This document shows, piece by piece, positions 1-7,420 of a DNA stretch of 42,491 nucleotides. Every line of letters begins with the position of its first letter. The stretch's first letter is position 1. The notes under the pieces were generated by a model. It did no database searches and was not told the DNA's origin. It saw nothing but the letters and a program-made list of their open reading frames with translations. The translations under genes were made by a program, and so were the position numbers. Source of the DNA: a virus; IMG/VR virus record IMGVR_UViG_3300036826_000109, positions 1 to 42,491 of that record. One strand, 5' to 3'.

Positions 1-185
1 AAAGAGTGTGCTGGTGTGGGTGAGGTTGACGGGGGCGCGTGGGAGCGTACGTTGAGGGGCGGGGGTGGGGGATGGGGAGGAACCGCAAGGACGGGGCGGG
101 GTGGATGGCGCAGCCGGGGCCGGTGGGACCGGTGGGGCACGCGTGAGCGGGGGGCGGAACGGGCGACGGAGAAGTGCGGGCAGGT
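1..185. other. Left end, no firm gene
   Basis: G-rich stretch. A short open frame from about 39 to 146 ends in a collagen-like GPVGPVG tail, and a 17-codon GTG frame follows at 143-196. Neither has a convincing ribosome binding site or recognisable family. If the genome is circular, this could be the end of the non-coding segment that begins after the DUF5681 gene at the right end. Confidence 0.3.
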
Positions 186-1514
186 ATGGCGCGTAAGGTC
201 AAGAGCACGGACGCGGCGGCGGTGATTCGGGACGCGATCGTGGCGGCGGAGATCGCGCAAGGGTACACGCAGCAGGCGACGAAGGCGATCGGGGAGTCGA
301 TCGGGCGGCAAGAGGACGCGTTACAGATCATTGAGCAGCAGCCGCCGTCGTCAGCGGTGGTGGTGGGGCCGGGGGATTCGTTGGAGTCGGTGTTGGCGGG
401 GTTGAGTGGCGGGGAAACGGTGGTGGTGTCGGGGGAGGTGCGGACGGTGTGTGATCTCGTGATCGCGAAACCGGTGACGCTGTCGCTCGCGGCGGTGACG
501 GGGACGATCGACGTGCAAGTGCCGGATGTGAAGTTGCTCGGGTGCTCGGTCGTGGGGAACCAGCCGAATAGTGCGTTGGTCGCGACGGGCGATCGGTTGG
601 AGATGCGTGGATGCCGGTTGGTGGGGTCGCTCCAGGGGCAGCATCGGGGCGTGTGGGTCCGGTCGCAGGACGTGAAAATTCTCGACAGTGACATTACGAA
701 CATTCAGAAAGGGGACGGGCAGGAGACGCAGGCGATTGCCGGGTGGAGTGGGGTGAAGCGGTTGCTGGTGCGGGGGTGCGTGCTGGAAGCGGCGTCGGTG
801 AATCTGCATATTGGGGGGACCGATCCGGCGAGTGAGAGTGACATTCCGGAAGACGTGACGGTGGTGCAGAACTACTTCTATAAGCGCCAGCAGTGGTGGG
901 GGTGGTCGAACGTCAAGAACTTGTTTGAATTGAAGAATGTCAAGAAGGCGCTCGTGGAAGGCAACCGGTTTGAGTTTGCCTGGGTGGAGGGGCAGGCGGG
1001 GTATGCAATTGTGCTGAATGTCCGGAATCAGGAAGGCGGGGCTCCCTATTCCACGATTGAAGACGTGACGATTCGGAACAATTCGATCCAGTACACGGCG
1101 GGCGGGGTGAATCTCCTGGGCCGGGACTACACGCATCCGTCGCAGACCATGAAGCGGGTGCTGATTGAAGGGAATGTCTTTGAGCACATTGAACCCCGGT
1201 GGGGGGCGAACCAACGGTGTATCCTGATGGCGCACGGCGGGGAGGATGTCACGATTCGCGGCAACCAGTTTTCGGGGAGTGAGATCAATAGCTTCCTGAC
1301 GTTTGACGCGGAACCGTGGGTGAATTTCTGCTTTGAGGACAACACGGTGCCGGAAGGCTACTACGGGATCAAGTCGGATGATTGTGCCCTGGGGACACCG
1401 ACCTTGGAGAAGTACGCGCCGGGCTATGTGTGGAACGGGAACACGGTGGTGCGGTCGGTCGCGGCGAATACCATTCCGTATCCGCCGGGCACGACGATTC
1501 ACCATGCCGAGTGA
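186..1514 (+). CDS. Right-handed beta-helix protein, tailspike/pectate-lyase-like fold
   Basis: About 442 residues. From roughly residue 80 to the end there are regular turns of the type V/I-x-G/D-N-x-F (for example VEGNRFEF, IRNNSIQY, IEGNVFEH, IRGNQFSG, WNGNTVV), the signature of parallel right-handed beta-helix proteins such as pectate lyases and phage tailspikes. The N-terminal about 60 residues are polar and probably helical. No catalytic residues can be assigned by eye. A role in binding or cleaving host surface glycan is inferred from the fold. It lies upstream of the terminase, not with the other tail genes at 13-24 kb. The start at MARKVKS was chosen over GTG at 174, where the GGAG would be too close; GGAG at 168 is rather far from this ATG, so the start is uncertain. 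Confidence 0.7.
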   Translation: MARKVKSTDAAAVIRDAIVAAEIAQGYTQQATKAIGESIGRQEDALQIIEQQPPSSAVVVGPGDSLESVLAGLSGGETVVVSGEVRTVCDLVIAKPVTLSLAAVTGTIDVQVPDVKLLGCSVVGNQPNSALVATGDRLEMRGCRLVGSLQGQHRGVWVRSQDVKILDSDITNIQKGDGQETQAIAGWSGVKRLLVRGCVLEAASVNLHIGGTDPASESDIPEDVTVVQNYFYKRQQWWGWSNVKNLFELKNVKKALVEGNRFEFAWVEGQAGYAIVLNVRNQEGGAPYSTIEDVTIRNNSIQYTAGGVNLLGRDYTHPSQTMKRVLIEGNVFEHIEPRWGANQRCILMAHGGEDVTIRGNQFSGSEINSFLTFDAEPWVNFCFEDNTVPEGYYGIKSDDCALGTPTLEKYAPGYVWNGNTVVRSVAANTIPYPPGTTIHHAE

Positions 1515-1683
1515 TCAGGAACGGATCGCGACACTGGAACAACAGGTCTCGGCGCTGCGCGTGGCGCTCGTGACGGCGCTTGCCTGGATCATGCAGTCGG
1601 CCAACAGTCCCCTGTCGCAGAGTGAAGTGGAACAGTTAATCAGAATGGCGGATGTGGGATGGCTACACTCAGACCGGAGCTAG
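1504..1683 (+). CDS. Small coiled-coil protein
   Basis: 59 residues starting MPSDQERIATLEQQ. The first 25 residues show a heptad pattern (I, L, V, L), followed by a hydrophobic segment with a tryptophan (VALVTALAWIM) and an acidic tail. It overlaps the end of the beta-helix gene by 11 bases and the next gene by about 25, as expected for translationally coupled phage genes. The hydrophobic middle might be a short membrane-associated helix. No family is recognised. Confidence 0.5.
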   Translation: MPSDQERIATLEQQVSALRVALVTALAWIMQSANSPLSQSEVEQLIRMADVGWLHSDRS

Positions 1684-2324
1684 ACGCGAAGACCTTGCCA
1701 GTGCGAATGCGGCGTCTTCCCTTAGACGAGCGCGGCTATCCGGTGCCGTGGTTCGTGCAGTGGATTGACGGACGGCCGGAATTTCGGGCCATGAGTCGGG
1801 AGAAGTGGGTGAAGGCGGTCCACGAACGCCGCTGTTGGGTGTGCGGGGATTACCTGGGCGCGTATCTCTCGTACGTGATTGGCCCCATGTGCGGGATCAA
1901 TCGGACGACGAGTGAGCCCGCCTGTCATAAAGAGTGCGCCGTGTGGTCGGCAAAGAATTGTCCCTTCCTCTCGCGGCCGACGATGGTCCGGCGCGAAGAC
2001 GCCTTCACCGACGGGCTGAAAGCGAACGTCGCGGGGATCATGCAGGAGCGGAATCCCGGTGTCACGTTGGTCTGGACAACCAAGACGTATGAGATTTTCA
2101 ACGACGGCAAGGGGAAGCCGTTGATTGCGATCGGGGAACCGGTCTCCTTGCTGTGGTTCTTTCAGGGTCGCACGGCGACGCGAGCGGAGATTATTGCGTC
2201 GGTCGAAAGCGGCTTTCCGGCGCTCTACGAGCTTGCGGAGAAGCAGGAAAAGGAAGACCGGGTACCGGCGCTTCGGGAGTTGGCGAAGGTGAAGGCGCGG
2301 TTTGAAGCGCTCTATCCGGCGTAG
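1659..2324 (+). CDS. Conserved phage hypothetical protein with Cys motif
   Basis: 221 residues. The N-terminal half has the pattern RRLPLDERGYPVPWFVQW, then WVCG, PMCGINR and CHKECAVW, giving cysteines and histidines that could bind zinc. The second half contains NPGVTLVWTTKTY and ends in a charged helix. I recall similar proteins next to terminases in other phage and metagenomic genomes, always without a function, so this is a recognised pattern and not a functional call. It lies in a tight rightward run with the following small genes, ending 8 bases before the next ATG. Confidence 0.6.
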   Translation: MATLRPELDAKTLPVRMRRLPLDERGYPVPWFVQWIDGRPEFRAMSREKWVKAVHERRCWVCGDYLGAYLSYVIGPMCGINRTTSEPACHKECAVWSAKNCPFLSRPTMVRREDAFTDGLKANVAGIMQERNPGVTLVWTTKTYEIFNDGKGKPLIAIGEPVSLLWFFQGRTATRAEIIASVESGFPALYELAEKQEKEDRVPALRELAKVKARFEALYPA

Positions 2325-2332
2325 GAGGCATC

Positions 2333-2569
2333 ATGAATGTCGATCTGGAATTGCACGATCTGAATGACGACGTGATCGGCGTGCTGCACTGGCCGGTGGA
2401 GCAAGAGAAGCCGCGTGTGCTGGTGGACGGCGAACGGGCGTTTCTGCAAGACCTACTGGACGAGACAGTCTATACGCAGGTGAGTCTGTTCACGCTGCCG
2501 CGTGGCGTCGTGGGCGTGGGGCCGAATACGAACATCGGCGGGCCGTTCATTGCGGGGCAGCCGACCTAG
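2333..2569 (+). CDS. Small hypothetical protein
   Basis: 78 residues. The start is well defined by TAGGAGG seven bases upstream of the ATG, overlapping the stop of the preceding gene. The N-terminal part is acidic and likely beta-rich; the C-terminus is glycine-rich (VVGVGPNTNIGGPFIAG). No family is recognised. It belongs to the pre-terminase cluster and is followed at once by the zinc-ribbon gene. Confidence 0.6.
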   Translation: MNVDLELHDLNDDVIGVLHWPVEQEKPRVLVDGERAFLQDLLDETVYTQVSLFTLPRGVVGVGPNTNIGGPFIAGQPT

Positions 2570-2570
2570 C

Positions 2571-2903
2571 ATGGCGAAGTCACCGTTGGGGCTCGCGATC
2601 CGCGAACGGATGGATCGGTGGGAAGATCAATATCCGAATGAGTTTCTGATTCAGCGGGTCATTCGCGAACTGGAACAGTTGCTCGACGCGCACGAAGGCG
2701 GCGGGGAAGCGGCTCCAGGGGCGACGGCTCCGGTGCCGCATCCAGACGAACAGTGGCGGTGCCGTCAGTGCGGGATTGTGATCGGCAAAGGGCAACTGAA
2801 ACCGTACGGCGGATGGGATTCGACGACGAAGGACTATCGCGGGGACATGGTGCAATGTCCCCGGTGCCGGACGATGCAGCCGTTAGACGTGGTGGCGTCG
2901 TGA
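2571..2903 (+). CDS. Small zinc-ribbon protein
   Basis: 110 residues. The N-terminal 40 residues form a charged helix (IRERMDRWEDQYPNEF), followed by a Pro/Ala linker and a C-terminal ribbon with CRQC (about residues 61-64) and CPRC (about 98-101), typical of a four-Cys zinc site. Its stop overlaps the next start as TGATG. A nucleic-acid or protein-binding adaptor role is only a guess from the ribbon. No specific family is recognised. Confidence 0.6.
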   Translation: MAKSPLGLAIRERMDRWEDQYPNEFLIQRVIRELEQLLDAHEGGGEAAPGATAPVPHPDEQWRCRQCGIVIGKGQLKPYGGWDSTTKDYRGDMVQCPRCRTMQPLDVVAS

Positions 2904-3139
2904 TGAGCGACCAGAACGCGGCCAACTATTCGGCGCTCGCGGATGAAATTCGTAAACTCCGTGAACAGGTCGCGGACTACGAACACAGTTTCCAGTTGTA
3001 TCATCAGGCGTCGATGGCGCTCATGCATGCCTACAAGCGGGCACATCCAGAGGTGCCGGACAACGTGTGGCCGGATGTGGGTCAGGTGAATCAGTGGGCG
3101 GCTGAGCAAATCGCGGCGAAAGAGAAGAAGATTCAGTAA
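2903..3139 (+). CDS. Small coiled-coil protein upstream of terminase
   Basis: 78 residues. Residues 8-40 (ALADEIRKLREQVADYEHSF) form a clear coiled coil, then a conserved-looking AHPEVPDNVWPDVGQV segment and a lysine-rich end. It starts inside the stop of the zinc-ribbon gene, so the two are coupled. Its place just before the large terminase would suit a packaging accessory protein, but it lacks a recognisable DNA-binding helix-turn-helix. The DUF5681 gene at 41683 is the better small-terminase candidate. Confidence 0.5.
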   Translation: MSDQNAANYSALADEIRKLREQVADYEHSFQLYHQASMALMHAYKRAHPEVPDNVWPDVGQVNQWAAEQIAAKEKKIQ

Positions 3140-3166
3140 CCCCAGGGCGACGGACCGTGGGGCCGC

Positions 3167-4663
3167 GTGCCGCGAGAGGCCGGACCGGAACGGGTCCGGA
3201 TGCAATGGAAGGGACCGATCTCGCTGTTCATGCGAGATACGACGCGCCTGATCGATCTGGAAGGCGCGATCCGGTCCGGTAAGACTACCGCCTGCCTGCA
3301 CAAAGTCTGCAAGTGGCTCGTCCAGTATCCGGGGATGCACGCGTATCTCTCCCGCTACACGGACGGCGACACCGATTCCAAGCTCAGACCGCCGTGGCGG
3401 GCTGTCTGCGCCATGAACAATCTGCCGATCAAGTGGAACGACGCGGAACAGTACGATGAACTGCCCAATAAAAGCCGGGCGTACATTTTCGGGCTGAAAG
3501 CGGCCGATCAAACGCTCCGGTACAGCAAGCTTCGTGGGCTGACGGTCGCGCTCATTTACAACGACCAGACCGAAGAACTTCCGCACGATCTGTTTCTGGA
3601 ACTGTGCTCGCGGCTCTCGCAACCGGGCTTCCCGCAACAGGCGATCTTTTCGCCCAATCCGTCCGCGTACAATCACTGGCTCTCGAAGGAATTTCCGGAG
3701 AACGGCTCGCCTGATCCGAATCGGAAGTACTACCGGCTGTCGATTTACGACAACGCGCACAATCTGAGTCCGGAAACGATCAAGGGCATTGAAGCCGCGT
3801 ATCCGGTGGGGCACGCGAAGTACCGGCCGATGGTGCTCGGGATGCGCGGGCTCAACGTCATTGGCGAGCCCGTCTATAAGAGCGCCTTCAACCGCGTCAA
3901 TCATGAAGTGCCGTTGTCCTATGTGCCGGGCTTGGCGCTCTGCGAAGCGATTGACTTCGGGAAGCATCATCCGTGCGTGGTGTGGGCGCAGTTTCCGATC
4001 GGCGGCGGCGTGCAAGTGCTCGGCGGGGTGCTCGGGCAGAATATGTGGCTCGAAGACTTCCTGCCGATCGTCCAGGCGTACCGGGCGGCGTGGTTTCCTC
4101 GCGTGACGACTCTGCTGACGTGCTGTGATCCCGCAGGGACGCACGATTCCGCGCAGGGGATTCGCCAGAATGCGCTGGAAGTGCTGCGGCGCTTCTATCC
4201 GGCGTCGCACCAGATTCATTACCGGGAAAACGCGAACGCCCCGGATGTGCGGGTGGCGATGGTCGAGCGGGTGGCGGGTCATATGCGGCGGCGCACGCCG
4301 TGGGGGGAAGCGTTTGCCGTGGACGGCACAATGGATGACCTGGGCCGGTACACGCGCTGGCTCCGGGTCAGCAAGGACGGGCCTGATCCGTTCACCTTCA
4401 TTGCCGACGCGTGCGAAGCCGGGTACGTGTGGGATGAGCATTACGTGTCGGTCGGGAGCAAACAAGTGCGGAAGCCGAAAAAAGACGGCTGGTACGAGCA
4501 CGGCATGAACTGTCTGGAATATCTGGAACTGAATTTCGGCGGCTCGCAGATGACCGAAGCGGAAGAAGAAGAACGCCAGCGGATGATCAAGGCGTCCACC
4601 GACGCGCTTCGGGCGGCGAATCAGCCGCGCTCGGTCGATAGCTCGGGCGGCTGGATGGCCTGA
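3167..4663 (+). CDS. terL: Terminase large subunit
   Basis: 498 residues: the ATPase and nuclease that pump and cut phage DNA at the portal. Walker A is GAIRSGKT at residues 33-40; a Walker B-like strand with catalytic acids is VALIYNDQTEE at about 128-138. The C-terminal nuclease domain shows AIDFG (about 262-266) and CCDPAGT (about 320-326), giving the expected metal-binding aspartates. Length fits a complete large subunit. The GTG start at 3167 has no strong Shine-Dalgarno sequence; an ATG at 3200 would shorten the protein by 11 residues without touching Walker A. Confidence 0.92.
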   Translation: MPREAGPERVRMQWKGPISLFMRDTTRLIDLEGAIRSGKTTACLHKVCKWLVQYPGMHAYLSRYTDGDTDSKLRPPWRAVCAMNNLPIKWNDAEQYDELPNKSRAYIFGLKAADQTLRYSKLRGLTVALIYNDQTEELPHDLFLELCSRLSQPGFPQQAIFSPNPSAYNHWLSKEFPENGSPDPNRKYYRLSIYDNAHNLSPETIKGIEAAYPVGHAKYRPMVLGMRGLNVIGEPVYKSAFNRVNHEVPLSYVPGLALCEAIDFGKHHPCVVWAQFPIGGGVQVLGGVLGQNMWLEDFLPIVQAYRAAWFPRVTTLLTCCDPAGTHDSAQGIRQNALEVLRRFYPASHQIHYRENANAPDVRVAMVERVAGHMRRRTPWGEAFAVDGTMDDLGRYTRWLRVSKDGPDPFTFIADACEAGYVWDEHYVSVGSKQVRKPKKDGWYEHGMNCLEYLELNFGGSQMTEAEEEERQRMIKASTDALRAANQPRSVDSSGGWMA

Positions 4664-4694
4664 AGGAGACCGACGCGCCGATTTTACGAACGGG

Positions 4695-4719
4695 CTCCCG
4701 GCTTTTCAAAGGCCGGGAG
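4695..4719 (+). terminator. Hairpin after terminase, possible terminator
   Basis: CTCCCGGC (4695-4702) pairs perfectly with GCCGGGAG (4712-4719), and TTT/AAA can extend the stem inside the loop. There is no T-run after it, so it may act as a Rho-dependent or processing hairpin. It separates the terminase gene from the oppositely oriented lipoprotein gene. Confidence 0.45.
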
Positions 4720-4724
4720 TCGTT

Positions 4725-4742
4725 CACTCCTGATGAGAGAGG
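4725..4742 (+). repeat. Left copy of inverted repeat flanking lipoprotein gene
   Basis: CACTCCTGATGAGAGAGG. Its reverse complement, less one C, occurs at 5217-5233. The two copies enclose the leftward lipoprotein gene but not its promoter. Part of this copy (CTGATGAG, 4730-4737) can also pair with CTCATCAG at 4758-4765, forming a local hairpin around a 13-base direct repeat (CCGACGCGCCGAT at 4670-4682 and 4743-4755). Confidence 0.7.
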
Positions 4743-4787
4743 CCGACGCGCCGATCGCTCATCAGTGTATATCGCAACGCGGGGGAA

Positions 4788-5207
4788 TCAACAGCGCACG
4801 TCGGTCCACGTCGGGAACAGTTGATAGGCTTTGGTCTTGGTGTTAATCGCCGGGCTGATGACACTCAACGCGGTCAGCGGGACAATTTCTTGCGGCCGAA
4901 TTGTGCGCCCGCTCAACCCGCCCGTCGCGCCCATCTGCACATCCGCGCCCACTTGCGCGCCGCCTGTGGCCGCATCGTAAAAGCGTACGACCACGGTCGT
5001 ATTGGCCGCGCAGCCGGGGCCGACGTTCTGAATGCTCGCGCTGAACAAACAGTCACCAAGAATGGTGCAATTGGTGAAGCTTCCTTGACCGGTCAGCACC
5101 AGGGACGCGGCGGGAATGGGGGGTGGCGTGGGCGCGGCGGGATTCTTTCCGCTACACGCGCTTGCCATGAGCACAACTGTCACAACACACAGGATTCGCG
5201 TTCGCAT
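4788..5207 (-). CDS. Exported lipoprotein, probable moron
   Basis: 139 residues. The N-terminus is a lipoprotein signal: MRTR, a hydrophobic stretch and the lipobox MASAC with Cys18. A Pro-rich spacer follows, then a beta-rich domain (VVVRFYDAATG, IRPQEIVPLTAL) resembling FxLYD/CARDB-type Ig-like folds of bacterial lipoproteins. Four further cysteines could form disulfides. It is alone on the minus strand between late genes, with its own -10 at 5252-5257 and an AGAGG ribosome site, the usual arrangement of a moron expressed from the prophage. By analogy with phage lipoproteins it could block superinfection at the envelope or alter the host surface; this is inference. Confidence 0.75.
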   Translation of the reverse strand: MRTRILCVVTVVLMASACSGKNPAAPTPPPIPAASLVLTGQGSFTNCTILGDCLFSASIQNVGPGCAANTTVVVRFYDAATGGAQVGADVQMGATGGLSGRTIRPQEIVPLTALSVISPAINTKTKAYQLFPTWTDVRC

Positions 5208-5216
5208 CTTCGTAGT

Positions 5217-5233
5217 CCTCTCTCATCAGAGTG
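5217..5233 (-). repeat. Right copy of inverted repeat flanking lipoprotein gene
   Basis: Read on the minus strand this is CACTCTGATGAGAGAGG, matching the left copy at 4725-4742 except for one missing C. It lies between the lipoprotein start codon and its -10 element and overlaps the ribosome binding site. Confidence 0.7.
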
Positions 5234-5251
5234 GTTAGGGCGTAGCAGATC

Positions 5252-5273
5252 ATTGTAGCCTAGCTAGCTCAGC
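5252..5273 (-). promoter_or_regulatory. Promoter for lipoprotein gene
   Basis: On the minus strand a good -10 TACAAT (5252-5257) is preceded about 16 bases upstream by a poor -35 (GTCACG). The sequence between is a run of GCTAGCTAG. The good -10 and the isolated orientation support independent transcription of the lipoprotein gene. Confidence 0.5.
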
Positions 5274-5356
5274 CGTGACTAGCGGTTCGTCAAAAAGCGG
5301 TCCCTTCACGACGCCGTAAAGTTGAGATTCAGCGAAAACCGTGCTTGACTCGTCGC

Positions 5357-5524
5357 GTGCCAGCGGTCAGCAAGAACCAACGGATCGCGGCGGCGATTGC
5401 GGAGCATCATCCGGAGCAACTGTACAAGCGGAATCGCGGACTCCTGGGCATGTCGCTGAAGGATCTGCACCACTTCGCGTCCACCAAGAGCAAGGGATTG
5501 CCCCGCAAAGTCAGGAAGCGATGA
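5357..5524 (+). CDS. Small DUF3008-like protein
   Basis: 55 residues from a GTG start: VPAVSKNQRIAAAIAEHH, then LYKRNRGLLGMSLKDLHHF and a tail ASTKSKGLPRKVRKR. This matches the pattern I know for the DUF3008 family of small phage/bacterial proteins (start MPAVSKxQ, a middle helix, then DFASTxxKGLPxKV). Function is unknown. It is basic and soluble. Its stop overlaps the next start as ATGA. No clear Shine-Dalgarno precedes the GTG, so the start rests on the family pattern. Confidence 0.7.
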   Translation: MPAVSKNQRIAAAIAEHHPEQLYKRNRGLLGMSLKDLHHFASTKSKGLPRKVRKR

Positions 5525-5640
5525 CGATCGATGCCGCCTACGTGACGGTCGTGGTCGTCGTCGTGGTGCTGCTCGTCGCGTGGTTCGTGAGTCGATCGAA
5601 GCAACCGCCGAAAGGACCGACGCAACCAGAGCGCAAATAA
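5521..5640 (+). CDS. 39-residue single-span membrane protein
   Basis: A short N-terminus (MTIDAA) is followed by one strongly hydrophobic helix (YVTVVVVVVVLLVAWFV) and a positively charged, Pro-rich tail (SRSKQPPKGPTQPERK), predicting a cytoplasmic C-terminus. The start overlaps the DUF3008-like stop (ATGA) and has AGGAAG close upstream. It could be a holin-like or envelope-modifying protein next to the lipoprotein moron, but one helix alone does not show this. Confidence 0.5.
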   Translation: MTIDAAYVTVVVVVVVLLVAWFVSRSKQPPKGPTQPERK

Positions 5641-5726
5641 GTGTGCCGTCGCACTAGGGAGTGCAACCCGAAGCCGCGATCCCCGGTTGCGGTGTGTGAC
5701 GGTCAAATCCGGGGGCATGGAACGAG

Positions 5727-5775
5727 GGGCCATGAGATCGGCGTGTGATGGCACGCCGGTACCGTGGCCCTTTTT
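5727..5775 (+). terminator. Intrinsic terminator inside late region
   Basis: A nested hairpin: outer GGGCCA (5727-5732) with TGGCCC (5765-5770), inner CGGCGTG (5739-5745) with CACGCCG (5752-5758), followed directly by TTTTT. It would stop transcription from the DUF3008/membrane genes before the accessory and portal genes unless antiterminated. Confidence 0.75.
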
Positions 5776-5813
5776 CTATGCTCTCGGCTCTTTTTCGCTG
5801 GTGGAGACGATTC

Positions 5814-6212
5814 ATGGCCCGAACGTACAAGAAGCCGGATGGTGATCCCACGCCTGCGCCGTCGTCGGGTGCTCCCCCGCGCCGAATCGTCGGCACCACC
5901 TATAAGAAAGGTGGCACCGAACCGTATCCCGGTGCGGTGATTGGGCTCGGGCGGGCCTTTCCCGGCAGCGATAGCCCCTATGACGAGGTGAAGGGGTCCG
6001 TCGGCACGGGCGAATTTGAACTCGTCGTGCCGGACGGCGATTTTGACAATCTCCCCATCGTGATCTACACGGGGCCGCGTTTGTTCTATCTGACGGCGCA
6101 CGGCGGCACCGTCACGGATCTCTACGGGAAAGAGAACGGCCTGATCGCGCTCACGGTAGACGGGGACGGCACGATCCGGCTCTCGATCGAGATCCAGTCA
6201 AACCCTCGATAG
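5814..6212 (+). CDS. Accessory beta-rich domain, probably N-terminal half of the next gene
   Basis: 132 residues starting MARTYKKPDG, with GGAG seven bases before the ATG. After a Pro/Thr-rich head come PYPGAVIGLGRAF, GEFELVVPDGDFDN and DGTIRLSIEIQSNP, a strand-rich pattern like a carbohydrate-binding or Ig-like accessory domain. The frame stops at 6212, but the glycosidase-like sequence continues straight away in another frame with no start codon. The simplest reading is one gene broken by a single-base indel near 6195-6240. No specific family is recognised for this domain. Confidence 0.6.
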   Translation: MARTYKKPDGDPTPAPSSGAPPRRIVGTTYKKGGTEPYPGAVIGLGRAFPGSDSPYDEVKGSVGTGEFELVVPDGDFDNLPIVIYTGPRLFYLTAHGGTVTDLYGKENGLIALTVDGDGTIRLSIEIQSNPR

Positions 6213-6304
6213 CCCTTCGTCAAGGCGTCGTACGCGGCGAAGGGCGCAACTACATCGACGATACCGGCCAGTTCTATCCGCTTGGGTGCTCGCTGTTTTG
6301 GGCG

Positions 6305-7420
6305 GTGCGCGGGCTCCGCGAAGATCCGGACAAGCTCTGGAAAAACGTCGAATTTGCCGCGTCGCACGGCGTCAACTACTTCCGTGTCTTCATGCACTGC
6401 CTTTGGATTGACGCCGCGATCGATTCCACCTGGCCCGATTTCGTGCCGCTGGCGCAGACCCTCATGGATCGGTGTTACCACGAGTACGGCATTCGGATCG
6501 GCTGGACGCTCTATGGCGGCGGCACGGTCGATTTCGATCGGCTGGCAGTGACGGCGAACGAGGTCATTGCCGGGCGTGAGTCGATGGTGCAATCGGTGGA
6601 AATGGTCAATGAAGGCTTTTCGATCGGCGTGCCCTATGACACGCAAGTGGATCTGATGGGGAGCTTCGACGGGAAGCCGAATCTGCGCGCCTACTCGAAT
6701 CCAGGCGCGGATCAGACGCCAACGATGCTGATGCAGCCGCCCGCGACATGGTTGCCGCTGCACCTCGGCCGCGAGTATGGCGACGGTGGTTGGAAGGCGA
6801 TTCGTCAGCCGTGGGACTGGCGCGATAACCCGTTCCTCATGAACCATGACGAACCGATCGGGCCGGATTCGTCTGTGGCCTGGGAAACCGATCCGCTTCG
6901 GCAAGTCAGTCTGCGCGTCAACGGGATTTTATGCGGGCTCGGGGCGTACACGTATCACTCTGGCGCGGGCGTCTACGGGAAAACATCCGCCGATCCGCAC
7001 CATCGGCCCGATAACCTGTACGACGAGCCCAACGCGGACGCCATTCTGTCTGCGCTCCGGGGCGTCGATCAATGGTTGCCGCTGAACATGCACCAGGGCC
7101 AGTACTTCAACAGCCAATGGGCGGGAAGTCCGTGGGCTCCGGTCGCGTACTGGATGAGCGACAACAACAGCGGGCCGAATCGCCTGTACATCAATGATCA
7201 TGGCGACGGCACGGTGACGGGCTTCGCCTTCGGGATCGACACGTCGCACGGTCCGGCGTCGATTCTCAACCGGTACAACGTGGAAGTGGAGTTCATCGAT
7301 CCGATTCTCGGGCCGGTGGAACACCGATCGCTCAACGCCAACGTGCATTTCAACATCGAACCGCATTCCAGGGATGACCAGGGGCGCGGGGCGCTCATTC
7401 TGCAAGGCACGTATCGGTAA
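6305..7420 (+). CDS. Glycoside-hydrolase-like protein (TIM-barrel type)
   Basis: 371 residues from a GTG, but homologous-looking sequence (GRNYIDDTGQFYPLGCSLFW) runs upstream in the same frame to about 6213 with no usable start, so the true N-terminus is probably supplied by the preceding frame. The body resembles cellulase-type glycosidases: HGVNYFRVF, a strand ending SVEMVNEGF with a possible acid/base Glu, and LMNHDEPIG with a second acidic site. Family assignment is by pattern only. It lies directly before the portal gene and overlaps it (TAATG). It may degrade host or capsule glycan as a virion-associated or secreted enzyme. It is also the only lysis-like hydrolase candidate seen here. 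Confidence 0.5.
   Translation: MRGLREDPDKLWKNVEFAASHGVNYFRVFMHCLWIDAAIDSTWPDFVPLAQTLMDRCYHEYGIRIGWTLYGGGTVDFDRLAVTANEVIAGRESMVQSVEMVNEGFSIGVPYDTQVDLMGSFDGKPNLRAYSNPGADQTPTMLMQPPATWLPLHLGREYGDGGWKAIRQPWDWRDNPFLMNHDEPIGPDSSVAWETDPLRQVSLRVNGILCGLGAYTYHSGAGVYGKTSADPHHRPDNLYDEPNADAILSALRGVDQWLPLNMHQGQYFNSQWAGSPWAPVAYWMSDNNSGPNRLYINDHGDGTVTGFAFGIDTSHGPASILNRYNVEVEFIDPILGPVEHRSLNANVHFNIEPHSRDDQGRGALILQGTYR

Noticed and set aside
351-1505. Leftward open frame opposite the beta-helix gene
   Set aside because: Arg/His/Pro-rich shadow with no ribosome site; the forward frame shows clear beta-helix repeats.
2834-4501. Long leftward open frame (about 555 codons) opposite the terminase
   Set aside because: Arg/His/Pro-rich translation with no motif, fully antisense to a terminase with intact catalytic motifs; a byproduct of high GC.
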